In this document: positions 1 to 8,345 of the stretch, piece by piece
Layout: every line of letters starts with the position of its first letter
Numbering within the stretch: the first letter of the stretch is position 1
Source of the DNA: Pseudomonadota bacterium
Lineage (GTDB): Bacteria > Pseudomonadota > Alphaproteobacteria > Rhizobiales > Xanthobacteraceae
Reading direction: 5' to 3'
Assembly (NCBI GenBank): GCA_023387735.1
Contig: JAEWHP010000014.1
Coordinates: 1-64,000, forward strand
DNA: 64,000 bases
The notes under the pieces: model-generated
Databases searched by the model: none
Told to the model about the DNA's origin: nothing
What the model saw: only the letters and a program-made list of their open reading frames with translations
Made by a program: the position numbers and the translations under genes

Positions 1-2
1 GG

Positions 3-149
3 CAACGCAACCTGGTCGAACGCTTCTTCAACAAGCTGAAGCATTTTCGTCGCGTCGCAACCCGCTACGACAAAACCGCTCGAAACTTCCTTGCAGCGGT
101 CCTACTCGCTGCCACCCGAATATGGGCCAGGTTTGAGTCCACGACCTAG
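3..149 (+). mobile_element. IS5-family transposase, C-terminal fragment cut by window edge
   Basis: The open frame enters from the left edge and stops with TAG at 147-149, giving 48 residues. The stretch NLVERFFNKLK followed by RRVATRYDKTA and a final LAATRIWARF helix is the C-terminal end of IS4/IS5-type DDE transposases, including the catalytic Glu of the NxVERFF motif. The rest of the element lies outside the window, so family membership is clear but the named IS and whether it is intact cannot be judged. No terminal inverted repeat could be identified after the stop. Confidence 0.85.
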
Positions 150-619
150 GGCGTCAAGGCGATCCGGTGGACCTTTCCGCCGCTCGCCGAGCTGCGCGTC
201 GCATGGGTGAAGGTCTCCAACAACCCCACGCTGGATCCAAGGACATACATGAACGGGAGGCGGCATCGGCACGCTCGTCGTCTGCGGGGTTCACCATCCC
301 CTTTGCCGACAGGTCTGACGTGCGATTAGGTGGCGCCTGGATCTCCGCCAGAAGGCGATCAGAACTCGAGGGCTCGACATAGCGAACAGGGCATTTGCGC
401 CAGATCCAGGAGACGGCCGAAGCGATCAAGGTCTTCCCCTTGGCCACGGGATAAGCGCCTGAGCGCTCGCAATGAGGACCTGAGCGCCTTCCAGGGTGCG
501 GATAACCCACACGCGCCACCGTTGACGGCGCCGGCGCTCGCAGTTGCTGACACGGTACTGACACGGAAGCGCAGGCTTTGTGGCCCTGCTCAATATCCCT
601 CACAAGTTATTGAAAAGAT
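150..619. other. gene-poor stretch between IS fragment and tRNA-Tyr
   Basis: I see no convincing gene here. The open frames on both strands have low-complexity Arg/Ser/Pro-rich translations, no start with a ribosome binding site and no known motif. The position, between a transposase and the 3' end of a tRNA gene, is where decayed island ends are often found. That is inference only; no integrase motif is recognisable. Confidence 0.4.
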
Positions 620-705
620 TGGTGGGGAAGGAAGGACTCGAACCTTCGAAGCCATACGGCGGCTGATTTACAGTCAGCTCCCTTTGCCACTCGGGACACT
701 TCCCC
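620..705 (-). tRNA. tRNA-Tyr (anticodon GTA)
   Basis: Read on the minus strand the sequence begins GGGGAAG and ends CTTCCCC-A-CCA, giving a perfect seven-base-pair acceptor stem and an encoded CCA. The anticodon loop is CTGACTGTAAATCAG with GTA at 669-671. The long variable arm expected of a class II tRNA-Tyr is present, which explains the 86-nt length. The T-arm carries GGTTCGAGTCC. The 3' end faces the gene-poor region with the IS fragment, so this tRNA could be an island attachment site. Confidence 0.95.
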
Positions 706-906
706 GTCCGTCAGCGTCAGGAACCGGCCGCCCGAGTGGCGGAGGACCGGACCATGGATGACGCTGAGGCCTGGCCGGATCGAACCGGCTGCGGCCGGCG
801 CGTTTATGGGCGAAGCGGGATGGCAAAGTCAACCAAGGCAGGCCACCAAAAGCACGCTCGAGAGAGCCAAATTGCCATATTCGGGGACCCGTGACACAAG
901 CTCCCC

Positions 907-1734
907 ATGAGCGATCGCGACCGAAAGCCGCCGTTCCGCCGTGGCGGCGGCAAACCCTTCGAAAAAGGGCGGAAATTCGCCCGCCCGCCGGGCCGGCGCG
1001 AGCGGAACACAGACTCCGACGGGCCGGTGATTCTCTACGGCTGGCACACCGTGACGGCGGCGCTGGCCAACCCCGAGCGCCAGATCCGAAAGCTGTTCCT
1101 GACCGAGAACGCCGCCCGCAGGCTTTCGGACGAAAACATCGACACCCGCGTCCCCCCGGAGATCGTCCGGCCGAACCTGATCGACCAGCGGCTCGGGCCC
1201 GACGCCGTGCACCAGGGCCTATTGGCGGAGGCCGAGCCCCTCGCCTCGCCCGACATCGATACGCTGCCGCAGGAAGGCATCGTGCTGGTGCTGGACCAGA
1301 TCACCGACCCGCACAATGTCGGCGCCATCATGCGCTCGGCGGCGGCGTTCGCGGTCAAGGCGATCGTCACCACCGCCCGCCACAGCCCGGAGGCCACCGG
1401 CGTGCTGGCCAAATCCGCCTCCGGCGCGCTCGAGCTGGTGCCGCTGGTGTCAGTACAAAATCTCGCCCGCGCGCTGACCGAGCTGAACGACCGCGGCTTC
1501 ATGACGGTCGGGCTCGACAGCCAGGGCGATCAGGATCTCGCCGCGGTGACGCTGCAGCCGCCGCTGGCGCTGGTGCTCGGCGCCGAAGGCAAGGGCCTGC
1601 GGCAGCTGACGCGGGAGACCTGCCGCGTGGTGGCGCGGCTTGACATGCCCGGCGAGATCAAGAGCCTGAACGTGTCGAACGCCGCGGTGCTGGCGCTCTA
1701 TATCGGCGCGAGCCGGCTCGGACTGATGAAATAA
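907..1734 (+). CDS. rlmB: 23S rRNA (guanosine-2'-O-)-methyltransferase RlmB
   Basis: This 275-residue SpoU/TrmH-family protein methylates the 2'-OH of G2251 in the 23S rRNA P-loop using S-adenosylmethionine. After a basic low-complexity N-terminus (about 1-35) comes the substrate-binding domain beginning LYGWHTV (44-50). The three knotted-fold motifs follow: DPHNVGAIMRSA (134-145), LGAEGKGLRQLT (224-235) and MPGEIKSLNVSNAA (247-260). Length and motif order are those of RlmB. The ATG has only a weak upstream purine run. The gene is convergent with the small exported protein at 1786-2169 and shares the short hairpin region after its stop. Confidence 0.93.
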   Translation: MSDRDRKPPFRRGGGKPFEKGRKFARPPGRRERNTDSDGPVILYGWHTVTAALANPERQIRKLFLTENAARRLSDENIDTRVPPEIVRPNLIDQRLGPDAVHQGLLAEAEPLASPDIDTLPQEGIVLVLDQITDPHNVGAIMRSAAAFAVKAIVTTARHSPEATGVLAKSASGALELVPLVSVQNLARALTELNDRGFMTVGLDSQGDQDLAAVTLQPPLALVLGAEGKGLRQLTRETCRVVARLDMPGEIKSLNVSNAAVLALYIGASRLGLMK

Positions 1735-1765
1735 GAAACGCCCGCTCGCGGAACGCGAACGGGCG
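1729..1765 (-). terminator. intrinsic terminator of the leftward gene at 1786-2169
   Basis: On the minus strand a stem of 12 pairs with one mismatch (CGCCCGTTCGCG / CGCGAGCGGGCG, loop TTC) is followed by TTTCTTATTT. It lies 20 bp past the stop of the leftward gene and overlaps the rlmB stop codon. On the plus strand the hairpin has no T-run, so it works best leftward. Confidence 0.75.
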
Positions 1766-1785
1766 CTGAACCAGTATTTGCGGGA

Positions 1786-2169
1786 TCAGTAGTAGCGGCG
1801 CAGCACGCGCTGGCCGTAGTAGCGCCCGGCGTGGCCATAGCGGTGGACGCGATAGCCGTAGGGCGCGCGGTTGTAGCCATAGCCGTAACCGGAGACCGAA
1901 CCTTCGCGATAGACGCGGTACGGCGCGATGTTGCCGGGACCGGTATAGGTCGGACCCTGGTTGACGTAATAGTACTGCTGCTCCGGATCGGGCAGCCGCT
2001 CGCGGACGCCCCATCCCCAACCGCCACAACCGCCGCAACCCGCAAAGCCGAAGGCCACCGGCGCGACCGCGACCGGCGGCTGCCAGCAGGCGCTATAACC
2101 GCAAGCCATCGCAGGCGCTGCCGCCATGACGGCAACGGCGGCGATAAATCCCTTAATCAAATGACGCAT
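1786..2169 (-). CDS. small exported Gly/Tyr-rich protein, function unknown
   Basis: The product has 127 residues. A clear signal peptide (MRHLIKGFIAAVAVMAAAPAMA) would be cleaved near residue 22. The mature part starts with a Cys- and Gly-rich patch (CGYSACW..., FAGCGGCGGWGWG) and ends in Tyr/Arg/Gly-rich sequence (YGYGYNRAPYGYR). A purine-rich GGAGAGAG lies just upstream of the ATG. Similar short exported proteins are common in Bradyrhizobium and have no assigned role; a structural or surface role would be a guess. It is one of a leftward pair with the gene at 2208-2660. Confidence 0.7.
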   Translation of the reverse strand: MRHLIKGFIAAVAVMAAAPAMACGYSACWQPPVAVAPVAFGFAGCGGCGGWGWGVRERLPDPEQQYYYVNQGPTYTGPGNIAPYRVYREGSVSGYGYGYNRAPYGYRVHRYGHAGRYYGQRVLRRYY

Positions 2170-2207
2170 TACGCTCTCTCCTGTAGGTGTTCTTCGTTGG
2201 CTCAGTC

Positions 2208-2660
2208 TTATCGGAGTGGAAGATGGGGTGGCCCGCGCCAGTCATTCTGCTGCGGCGCGTAGATGATCGCGGGCGGATTGACGGGTACGTCGGACTGCGC
2301 CGGCAGCGGCGCCGACTGCACCGACCAGGACTGATGATAGCTTTCGGCCGGCTGCGGCAGACGGCGGTTGGCCGGCGGCTCGATTTCAAGGCGCCCGTAT
2401 CCGGGCATGCGGCCGGCGCTGGGGTAATAGCGGCCGACGTTCGGAACCGGATCGATGTAGCGGCCACCATAGATGGTCGGCTGGACCTGGTTGTTCTGGC
2501 CGAGACCCCATTCGCCCTCGACCACCGCATAGGATGCATCGACGCCGTTAATGATGACGGGAACCCCGGGGCGGCCGGGAATGACGATGTCGAAGCCGCC
2601 GCCGGCAAGAGCCGTCGACGCCGTCGCCATCAAAACAGCCAGTGTCACGCCAATGCGCAT
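2208..2660 (-). CDS. small exported protein, function unknown
   Basis: The product has 150 residues with a signal peptide (MRIGVTLAVLMATASTALA). The mature protein is Pro/Gly/Tyr-rich and lacks cysteine, with an ordered-looking middle (VPVIINGVDASYAVVEGEWGL) and a disordered Pro/Gln-rich C-terminus. No domain is recognised. It lies 38 bp upstream of, and on the same strand as, the exported protein ending at 1786, so the two may form one transcript. Confidence 0.65.
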   Translation of the reverse strand: MRIGVTLAVLMATASTALAGGGFDIVIPGRPGVPVIINGVDASYAVVEGEWGLGQNNQVQPTIYGGRYIDPVPNVGRYYPSAGRMPGYGRLEIEPPANRRLPQPAESYHQSWSVQSAPLPAQSDVPVNPPAIIYAPQQNDWRGPPHLPLR

Positions 2661-3021
2661 TGCTTCACGCCCCGCTTTCCTCGCTCACATCCTAATCCAG
2701 CGGCCGTTTCGAGAGGTTAAGGCCACCGGCGAAACTGCCGGTAAGCCTAACGCGCAAGGCTGCAGCATCGTTCAAATCCGGGATTTTACGCTATCGAAGC
2801 GTTAACGCCCCGGCGGCGGGAGCAGAGTCTTCCGCTGTCATTCCGGGGCGCATCGAAGATGCGAACCCGGAATCTCGAGATTCCGGGTTCGATGCTGCGC
2901 ATCGCCCCGGAATGACGGCATCACAATTTTGACCAGCCGGCCGGCAGAACCCGGTCGATTGTCATTTGGGCTGCGATATCGCACCATCCCGCCCCTTCCA
3001 ACGCCAGCCGAAGACTCCGCG
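2661..3021. other. intergenic region holding one palindromic repeat
   Basis: This divergent intergenic region holds the 80-bp palindromic repeat at 2837-2916, described separately, and otherwise no recognisable gene. An in-frame ATG at 2929 would extend the sulfatase by 31 residues, but the added sequence has no family match and lies against the repeat, so it was not used. Confidence 0.5.
2837..2916. repeat. 80-bp interspersed palindromic repeat, copy 1
   Basis: The unit starts GTCATTCCGGGGCG and ends CGCCCCGGAATGAC, with a perfect 20-bp palindromic centre (CCGGAATCTCGAGATTCCGG). Related copies occur at 15745-15826, 40798-40876 and, shortened, 42739-42796, always between genes. The architecture resembles REP/MITE-type non-autonomous palindromes: it could form a long hairpin in RNA and act as a transcript end, but there is no T-run. 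Confidence 0.85.
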
Positions 3022-4662
3022 ATGACGCCTCCCAAAAAGCCTGCGAAGAACGTGCTCTGGATCATGTGCGACCAGCTTCGCTACGACTATCTCGGCTGCA
3101 CCGGGCACCCGAGCCTCAAGACGCCGAACATCGATGCGATGGCAAAGCGCGGCGTGCTTTTCTCGAACGCCTATGTGCAGTCACCGATCTGCGGCCCGTC
3201 GCGGATGTCGTTCTATACCGGTCGCTACATGCGCTCGCACGGTTCGCACTGGAACGGCTGGCCGCTGCGCGTCGGCGAACCCACACTCGGCGATCACCTT
3301 AAGAAGATCGGCGTGCGCAACGTGCTGGTCGGCAAGACGCACATGGCGCCCGACCTCGAAGGCCTGAAGAATCTCGGCATCCCCCAGGACTCGATCATCG
3401 GCGTGCACGTCTCGGAATGCGGGTTCGAACCCTATGAGCGCGACGACGGCCTGCATCCGACGGGACGGCCGCGCCCGGCCTACGACAATTATCTGCGCGA
3501 GCACGGCTATGACGCGCCCAATCCATGGGAGCACTGGGCCAATTCAGGCGCGGCGGAAGACGGCAGCCTGCAGAACGGCTGGCTGCTGGTTCACGCCGAC
3601 AAGGCCGCGCGCGTGCCCGACGAGCATTCAGAGACGCCCTACATGACGCGGCGCGCGATGGATTTCATCACCGAGGCCGAGGACGACGGCCGGCCATGGT
3701 GCCTGCATCTATCCTACATCAAGCCGCACTGGCCCTATATCGCGCCGGAGCCCTACGCCAGCATGTACGGGCCTGATGACGTGAAGCCGGTGATCCGCTC
3801 GCAGGAAGAGCGCGGTAACGCGCATCCGGTGTTCGTCGCCTACATGGAGATGCGCTACTCGCGCAACATGGCGCGCAACGAGGCGCGCGAGAAGGTCATC
3901 CCGGCCTATATGGGCCTGATCAAGCAGATCGACGACCAGATGGGCGTGCTGATGCAGTTCCTCGAAGCGCGCGGCCTGCTCGACACCACGATGATCGTGT
4001 TCACGTCGGACCATGGCGACTATCTCGGCGATCACTGGATGGGCGAGAAGGATCTGTTCCACGAACAGTCGGCGAAGATCCCGCTGATCGTGATCGATCC
4101 TTCTGACGCAGCCGACTCAACGCGCGGCACCGTGAACGATGCACTGGTCGAGGCGATCGACCTGGCGCCGACCTTCATCGAGTATTTCGGCAGCAACCCA
4201 CCGGATCACATCCTGGAGGGACGATCGCTGCTGCCGCTGTTGCATGGCGACAGGCCCGCCGACTGGCGCAAGGTAGCGTTCTCCGAATACGACTACGCGA
4301 TGCAGGATGTCCGGCTGATGCTGAACCAGCCGATCGAGCGCTGCCGCCTGTTCATGGTGTTCGACGGCCGCTGGAAGTTCATCCACGCTTCCGGCTTCCG
4401 GCCGATGCTCTACGACCTCGAAACCGATCCGCAGGAATTTTACGACCGCGGCGCCGACCCCGCCTGCGCCGACGTGGTGGCGCGGCTGCAATCGGAACTG
4501 TTCGACTGGGCACTGCATCCCAGGATGCATATCACGACGCCGAACGCCAAGATCGCCGCCTACGCCAACCAGCAACTGCAGGTGAAGAACGGCGTCCTGA
4601 TCGGCATCTGGGATGAGGCGGAACTCGGCGCGATCAAGGAGAAGATCGGCTTGAAGCCCTGA
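3022..4662 (+). CDS. sulfatase / phosphonate monoester hydrolase family enzyme
   Basis: This 546-residue alkaline-phosphatase-superfamily hydrolase cleaves sulfate or phosphonate/phosphate monoesters. The metal-site aspartate is in CDQLRYD (about 16-22). The active-site signature is C57-G-P-S-R61, where Cys57 is the expected formylglycine precursor (C-x-P-S/A-R). KTHMAP (105-110) and FTSDHGDYLGDH (328-339) supply further catalytic and metal ligands. There is no signal peptide, so it is probably cytoplasmic. Overall similarity and the LGDH...GEK arrangement recall rhizobial phosphonate monoester hydrolase, but the substrate cannot be fixed from sequence. The ATG at 3022 was chosen because family homology starts at once with KNVLWIMCDQ. 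Confidence 0.85.
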   Translation: MTPPKKPAKNVLWIMCDQLRYDYLGCTGHPSLKTPNIDAMAKRGVLFSNAYVQSPICGPSRMSFYTGRYMRSHGSHWNGWPLRVGEPTLGDHLKKIGVRNVLVGKTHMAPDLEGLKNLGIPQDSIIGVHVSECGFEPYERDDGLHPTGRPRPAYDNYLREHGYDAPNPWEHWANSGAAEDGSLQNGWLLVHADKAARVPDEHSETPYMTRRAMDFITEAEDDGRPWCLHLSYIKPHWPYIAPEPYASMYGPDDVKPVIRSQEERGNAHPVFVAYMEMRYSRNMARNEAREKVIPAYMGLIKQIDDQMGVLMQFLEARGLLDTTMIVFTSDHGDYLGDHWMGEKDLFHEQSAKIPLIVIDPSDAADSTRGTVNDALVEAIDLAPTFIEYFGSNPPDHILEGRSLLPLLHGDRPADWRKVAFSEYDYAMQDVRLMLNQPIERCRLFMVFDGRWKFIHASGFRPMLYDLETDPQEFYDRGADPACADVVARLQSELFDWALHPRMHITTPNAKIAAYANQQLQVKNGVLIGIWDEAELGAIKEKIGLKP

Positions 4663-4822
4663 GCTCCCGGCCGGCGCACGCGAATCCGTGGGGAGTTCGG
4701 TGTTGCGGCAGGGACACGTCGTGCCGGTAAATTGCCGCGTTCACGCCACGTTTATTGCAGTTCCGCGCGCGCCGGAGCTACGGTCGCCCGGCGAAACACC
4801 TCGCAACCCACTGAGGAGCGCA

Positions 4823-5551
4823 ATGAAGCCATATCGCAGCGAACTCGGATCTGCCGGCCGGTCGGTTCTGTCCCTCCGCGCATCATGGCGTCCGCTGTAT
4901 GCGATGGCTGTCGCCGCGTTGCTGCTGCTGGCGACCGGCGCAACCCCCACCCAGGCGCGGCCTTCGGCGCCGGCGGCTTCGACCTCGCATGTCTACCTGC
5001 TGCGCGGTGTGCTCAATATCTTTTCGTTTGGCCTCGATGACATTGCGGCACAGCTCCGCGCGCAGGGCATTCCGGTCACGGTCGCGAACTTCGCCTCGTG
5101 GTCGTCGCTCGCCGACGAAGCCGCCGCCGCATACAGGAGCGGCAGGATCAAAACGATTGTCCTGGTCGGGCATTCCTCGGGCGCGACCGCCCTGCCCGAC
5201 ATGGTGGCCAAGCTGGATAAGCTAGGCGCGCCCGTTACGCTCGCCATCGGCCTGGATTCGGTGTTTAGGACCAAACTCTCGGGGCGCGTCGGACGCTATG
5301 TGAACTTCTACATTGCCAACGGCAACGGCGAGCCGGTCGCAAGGACCGCGCAGCTGCAGGGCAAGCTCGAGAACATCAACGTGCAGAACGTGCCCGGCGT
5401 CGGACACATGTCCATTGAGAAAAACAAGATCATGCAGCGGAAAGTGATCGCCGAGATCGACGCCGTCGTGTTCGGCCGGAAGCCGCGGGATCCCGGAGCG
5501 GAGAGTGCCGCAAGACCCGGGCGCGCGAGCACCGCAGCGGTACGCGAGTAG
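4823..5551 (+). CDS. exported alpha/beta-hydrolase-like protein (first of tandem pair)
   Basis: The product has 242 residues. A long N-region and hydrophobic segment (about 24-46, ending TQARP) form a signal peptide or anchor. The mature domain runs VYLLRG ... IVLVGHSSGATAL, with the nucleophile-elbow pentapeptide G116-H-S118-S-G120, a possible Asp in LDSVF and a late His in GVGHMS, so a Ser-Asp-His triad is plausible. GAGGAG sits 4 bp before the ATG, which decides the start over an upstream in-frame codon at 4688. The same fold, spacing and VYLxRGxL opening recur in the next gene, so they look like diverged duplicates. The substrate is unknown. Confidence 0.7.
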   Translation: MKPYRSELGSAGRSVLSLRASWRPLYAMAVAALLLLATGATPTQARPSAPAASTSHVYLLRGVLNIFSFGLDDIAAQLRAQGIPVTVANFASWSSLADEAAAAYRSGRIKTIVLVGHSSGATALPDMVAKLDKLGAPVTLAIGLDSVFRTKLSGRVGRYVNFYIANGNGEPVARTAQLQGKLENINVQNVPGVGHMSIEKNKIMQRKVIAEIDAVVFGRKPRDPGAESAARPGRASTAAVRE

Positions 5552-5653
5552 TCCATCCGCCGTTGCCAACGGGACGAATGCCGCAAAATCTGCCGATTCC
5601 TGGACGATAAATTGCTCGCAAGGCGGGGCTTTCCAGTCGCGAGCGGAATGTAC

Positions 5654-6598
5654 ATGAGAAGTCCGAGGCCAGTTGCGGCCATGGCGATCGGTGCAGCCCT
5701 TTTTGTCTGCATGCTGGCGGCCGTTTTCAGGCCAGCGGCGGCCAGCCCGCTTCCCCGCACGACCAATGCTGCGGTAGCCGCCGCTCCCGACGTCCCGCCA
5801 GCAGCAACCTCGCCGCAGGCGCGCGTCTACCTGTTCCGCGGCGCGCTCGGCCCGATTTTTTCGCGCGGCATGGATCGCCTGACCGACCGTCTCCACAAGG
5901 CCGGCATCCGGGCTGACGTCTACGAATTCACCATTTGCCGGCTGATCGCCGACCAGGCCATCCGCGATTTCCGTGACGAAGGCGCGCCGATCGTCCTGAT
6001 CGGCCATTCGATGGGCGGACTATGCGCCCTGACGTTTGCCGGGATCCTGAAGTCCGAGAACATCCCGGTGAGCCTCGTGGTCACCATCGATCCCGCGCAG
6101 GCAAGTCCGAAGGTGCCGCTGAACGTCGAGCGCTTCATCAACGTCTTCCTGTCCGATAACGTATTGGGCGGTGGCGACGTGGTGGCGGAGCCAGGTTACC
6201 AGGGCCACTACGCCAGCTTCGACATGAAGCAGCACGCGGAAGTCACCCACATCAACATCGACAAGATGGACTCGATCCACGAGCAGTTGATCGCCGCCAT
6301 TGCGCAACTTGCAACGATGCGCCTGCCGGCCGGGGAAGAGGCGATGCCGCTGCGCTACATTGTTCCTCCCGGTGCCCCACTGGTGCTGTGGGACAGCGGC
6401 ACGCCGCAGCTCGCTCGTCCGGGCGACACCTTGCAGACGTTGGCGGCGCTCAACAATGTGCCGCTCTGGTCGCTTGCCCAGGTCAACCAGGTCTCGGACA
6501 GTGCACCGCTGTCGGTCGGCCAGCGCATCCTCGTTCCGCGCCGTCTCGTGCCGCCTGTCGCGACAGCGACGGCAACTGCGCCGCGACCGAAGCGATAA
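5654..6598 (+). CDS. exported alpha/beta-hydrolase-like protein with LysM-like tail
   Basis: The product has 314 residues. A signal peptide ends near FRPAAA-SP (about 30). The hydrolase-like domain (55-240) has VYLFRGALG, the elbow G117-H-S119-M-G121 and HINIDKM near the end. A C-terminal module (about 255-295: PGDTLQTLAALNNVPLWSL then LSVGQRILVP) matches the LysM pattern and suggests binding to peptidoglycan or another N-acetylglucosamine polymer. GAGCGGA lies 6 bp before the ATG at 5654; ATG at 5648 is an alternative. It is about 100 bp after its paralogue on the same strand. The combination suggests an enzyme held at the cell wall; this is inference. Confidence 0.72.
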   Translation: MRSPRPVAAMAIGAALFVCMLAAVFRPAAASPLPRTTNAAVAAAPDVPPAATSPQARVYLFRGALGPIFSRGMDRLTDRLHKAGIRADVYEFTICRLIADQAIRDFRDEGAPIVLIGHSMGGLCALTFAGILKSENIPVSLVVTIDPAQASPKVPLNVERFINVFLSDNVLGGGDVVAEPGYQGHYASFDMKQHAEVTHINIDKMDSIHEQLIAAIAQLATMRLPAGEEAMPLRYIVPPGAPLVLWDSGTPQLARPGDTLQTLAALNNVPLWSLAQVNQVSDSAPLSVGQRILVPRRLVPPVATATATAPRPKR

Positions 6599-6607
6599 TT
6601 CAGCGCG

Positions 6608-7234
6608 TCAGGTGGGCCGCAGGAACGGGATCAGCATCGGCACGCGACGGCAATACGAGCCATAGGCATCCGCACCGAGTTCGGCGGTGAGGAAACCCTC
6701 CTCCATGCGCGCCTTCAACCCCATCCCGAGCGAGATCAGCGCCGCCCCCAATATCGCCGTCACCGTTCCGACCGCAATCCCCGTCACCAGCATTCCCGCG
6801 ATCAGGCCGGTATAGATCGGGTGGCGCACCATGCCGTAGGGGCCGGTGTCGATGACCTGATGGCCTTCCTTGTGCGTGATCGCGTTCGACCAGAAGCGCC
6901 CGAGATGAATTCTCGCCCACCATGTGAACGAAATCCCTGCGAGCACCAGGCACGCCAGCACGTAGACGCCGACGCTGCCGAACTGCCAGAGCGGCTTTTC
7001 GCCCAGCACCTTGCCGGCCAGCGGCATGAAGAGAATAGCGCCAGCGAGAATGGGCAGGCGGTACTTGAGCGAGTCCGCGGTCATCACGTGCTTCTTGGTC
7101 TGGCCGGACCAGAACGACGCCACGACCCAGCTGATCACCCACAGGATCCAGATGATGGCGAGCAATTGCGTGGGCCACGTCGTGGTCCAGCCACTCAAGG
7201 CAAAACCGAACCATTGGCCAGGATCGTTCAGCAT
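6608..7234 (-). CDS. isoprenylcysteine carboxyl methyltransferase (ICMT) family membrane protein
   Basis: The product has 208 residues with about five hydrophobic segments. The C-terminal signature GPYGMVRHPIYTG (about 132-144) and the following EEGFL ... YGSYCRRVPMLIPF are those of ICMT/PEMT-like membrane methyltransferases, which use S-adenosylmethionine to modify lipid or lipid-linked substrates. Bacteria generally lack prenylated CaaX proteins, so the substrate is probably not a prenylcysteine. It is the last gene of a leftward group with an epimerase and an Mpo1-like protein, only 27 bp after the epimerase. Confidence 0.8.
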   Translation of the reverse strand: MLNDPGQWFGFALSGWTTTWPTQLLAIIWILWVISWVVASFWSGQTKKHVMTADSLKYRLPILAGAILFMPLAGKVLGEKPLWQFGSVGVYVLACLVLAGISFTWWARIHLGRFWSNAITHKEGHQVIDTGPYGMVRHPIYTGLIAGMLVTGIAVGTVTAILGAALISLGMGLKARMEEGFLTAELGADAYGSYCRRVPMLIPFLRPT

Positions 7235-7261
7235 GTCGCGGTCCGTCTTTTTGCTATTCGA

Positions 7262-8311
7262 TCAACCGCCGGCCCGGCGCTCGGCGCGAAACGGTCGAGG
7301 GCGCGTGCTCGGCGGTAAATCCCATTCGGTTTGATCTTGGCCGCCGTCCAGCAGGTGCGCAATGGTTTCGCGCAGGACCGGTTCGACCGGGCCCGGCGCG
7401 TAGCCCAGTTCGCGTTGCGCCTTTTCGATCGACAAGGCGCCCGCCCGCATTGCGATCCGAACGCCTTCGGCAGTACCGGACGGGGGCTTGTGCGTCACGT
7501 GATCGGAGATGAACTCGAGCGCTCCCGTGACCAGCTCGGCGACCTTGCCGTTGACGTGAATGCAGCGGACGCTGCGCCCGCTGATCTCGGCCATGATCTC
7601 GAGGACCCGTCGCAGCGGCATGCTTTCGCCACCGAGCACGTAGCGCTGTCCGAGGCGTCCGCGTTCCATCGCAAGGATCAGCCCTTCGGCGGCATCGCGC
7701 ACATCGACGAGGTTCACGACAAAATCGAGATGCAGTTGAAGACGCCGGCTGAGGAAATACCGCAGCATCGCCGTCGGCGGGGTATTGTGGTGGTCGTAAG
7801 GCCCGACCGGCATCGTGGGACAGCCGATGATGACCGGATATCCGGATGCAGTCGCCTGCATGGCGAAACGGTCCGCGAGCATTTTCGAACGCGTGTAGGG
7901 ACCCGGCATGTCGTCCGGCAACAGCGCATCGTCGGCGACCGCAGCGATCGTGGGAGAGGCACGGAACAGAATGGATTCGGTCGAGCAGTGCAGGAAGCGC
8001 TTGATGCCGCGCGCGCGCGCCGTCTCGATGACGACCTTGGTGCCGCCGAAATTGACGTCGTGAAAATCGGCCTTTCGCGGCACCCACATTCCGGGCAGGC
8101 CAGCCAGGTGATAGACCTCGTCGACCCCGTCCATCGCGCGGTCCACCAGGTCGCGATCGAGCACCGATCCGCAGACATACTCGACTTGCGGCAGCGCGCG
8201 AGGCGGCGGCTGCAGATCGAGCACCCTCACCTGCCGGCCCCGCGCGATCAGCGCCGAGGCGAGGTGCTTTCCGATGAATCCACTGCCGCCTGTGACCAGG
8301 ATACGCGTCAT
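7262..8311 (-). CDS. NAD(P)-dependent epimerase/dehydratase (extended SDR)
   Basis: The product has 349 residues. It opens with the Rossmann dinucleotide motif ILVTGGSGFIG (4-14), has the extended-SDR acidic position LDLQ after the second strand, the NFGGT element at 87-91 and the catalytic Y139-T-R-S-K143 (YxxxK). The sequence resembles the 3-beta-hydroxysteroid dehydrogenase / hopanoid-sugar epimerase branch rather than the classical UDP-sugar epimerases. Position between ICMT- and Mpo1-like membrane proteins suggests a lipid or lipid-linked substrate, as inference. It runs to within about 34 bp of the Mpo1-like gene on the same strand. Confidence 0.82.
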   Translation of the reverse strand: MTRILVTGGSGFIGKHLASALIARGRQVRVLDLQPPPRALPQVEYVCGSVLDRDLVDRAMDGVDEVYHLAGLPGMWVPRKADFHDVNFGGTKVVIETARARGIKRFLHCSTESILFRASPTIAAVADDALLPDDMPGPYTRSKMLADRFAMQATASGYPVIIGCPTMPVGPYDHHNTPPTAMLRYFLSRRLQLHLDFVVNLVDVRDAAEGLILAMERGRLGQRYVLGGESMPLRRVLEIMAEISGRSVRCIHVNGKVAELVTGALEFISDHVTHKPPSGTAEGVRIAMRAGALSIEKAQRELGYAPGPVEPVLRETIAHLLDGGQDQTEWDLPPSTRPRPFRAERRAGG

Positions 8312-8345
8312 GCTACGGGTGCACTCAAGCCGAACTTATTCGAGA

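Noticed and set aside
150..619. Integrase gene fragment next to tRNA-Tyr
   Set aside because: Translations in all frames lack the Arg-His-Arg-Tyr signature of tyrosine recombinases.
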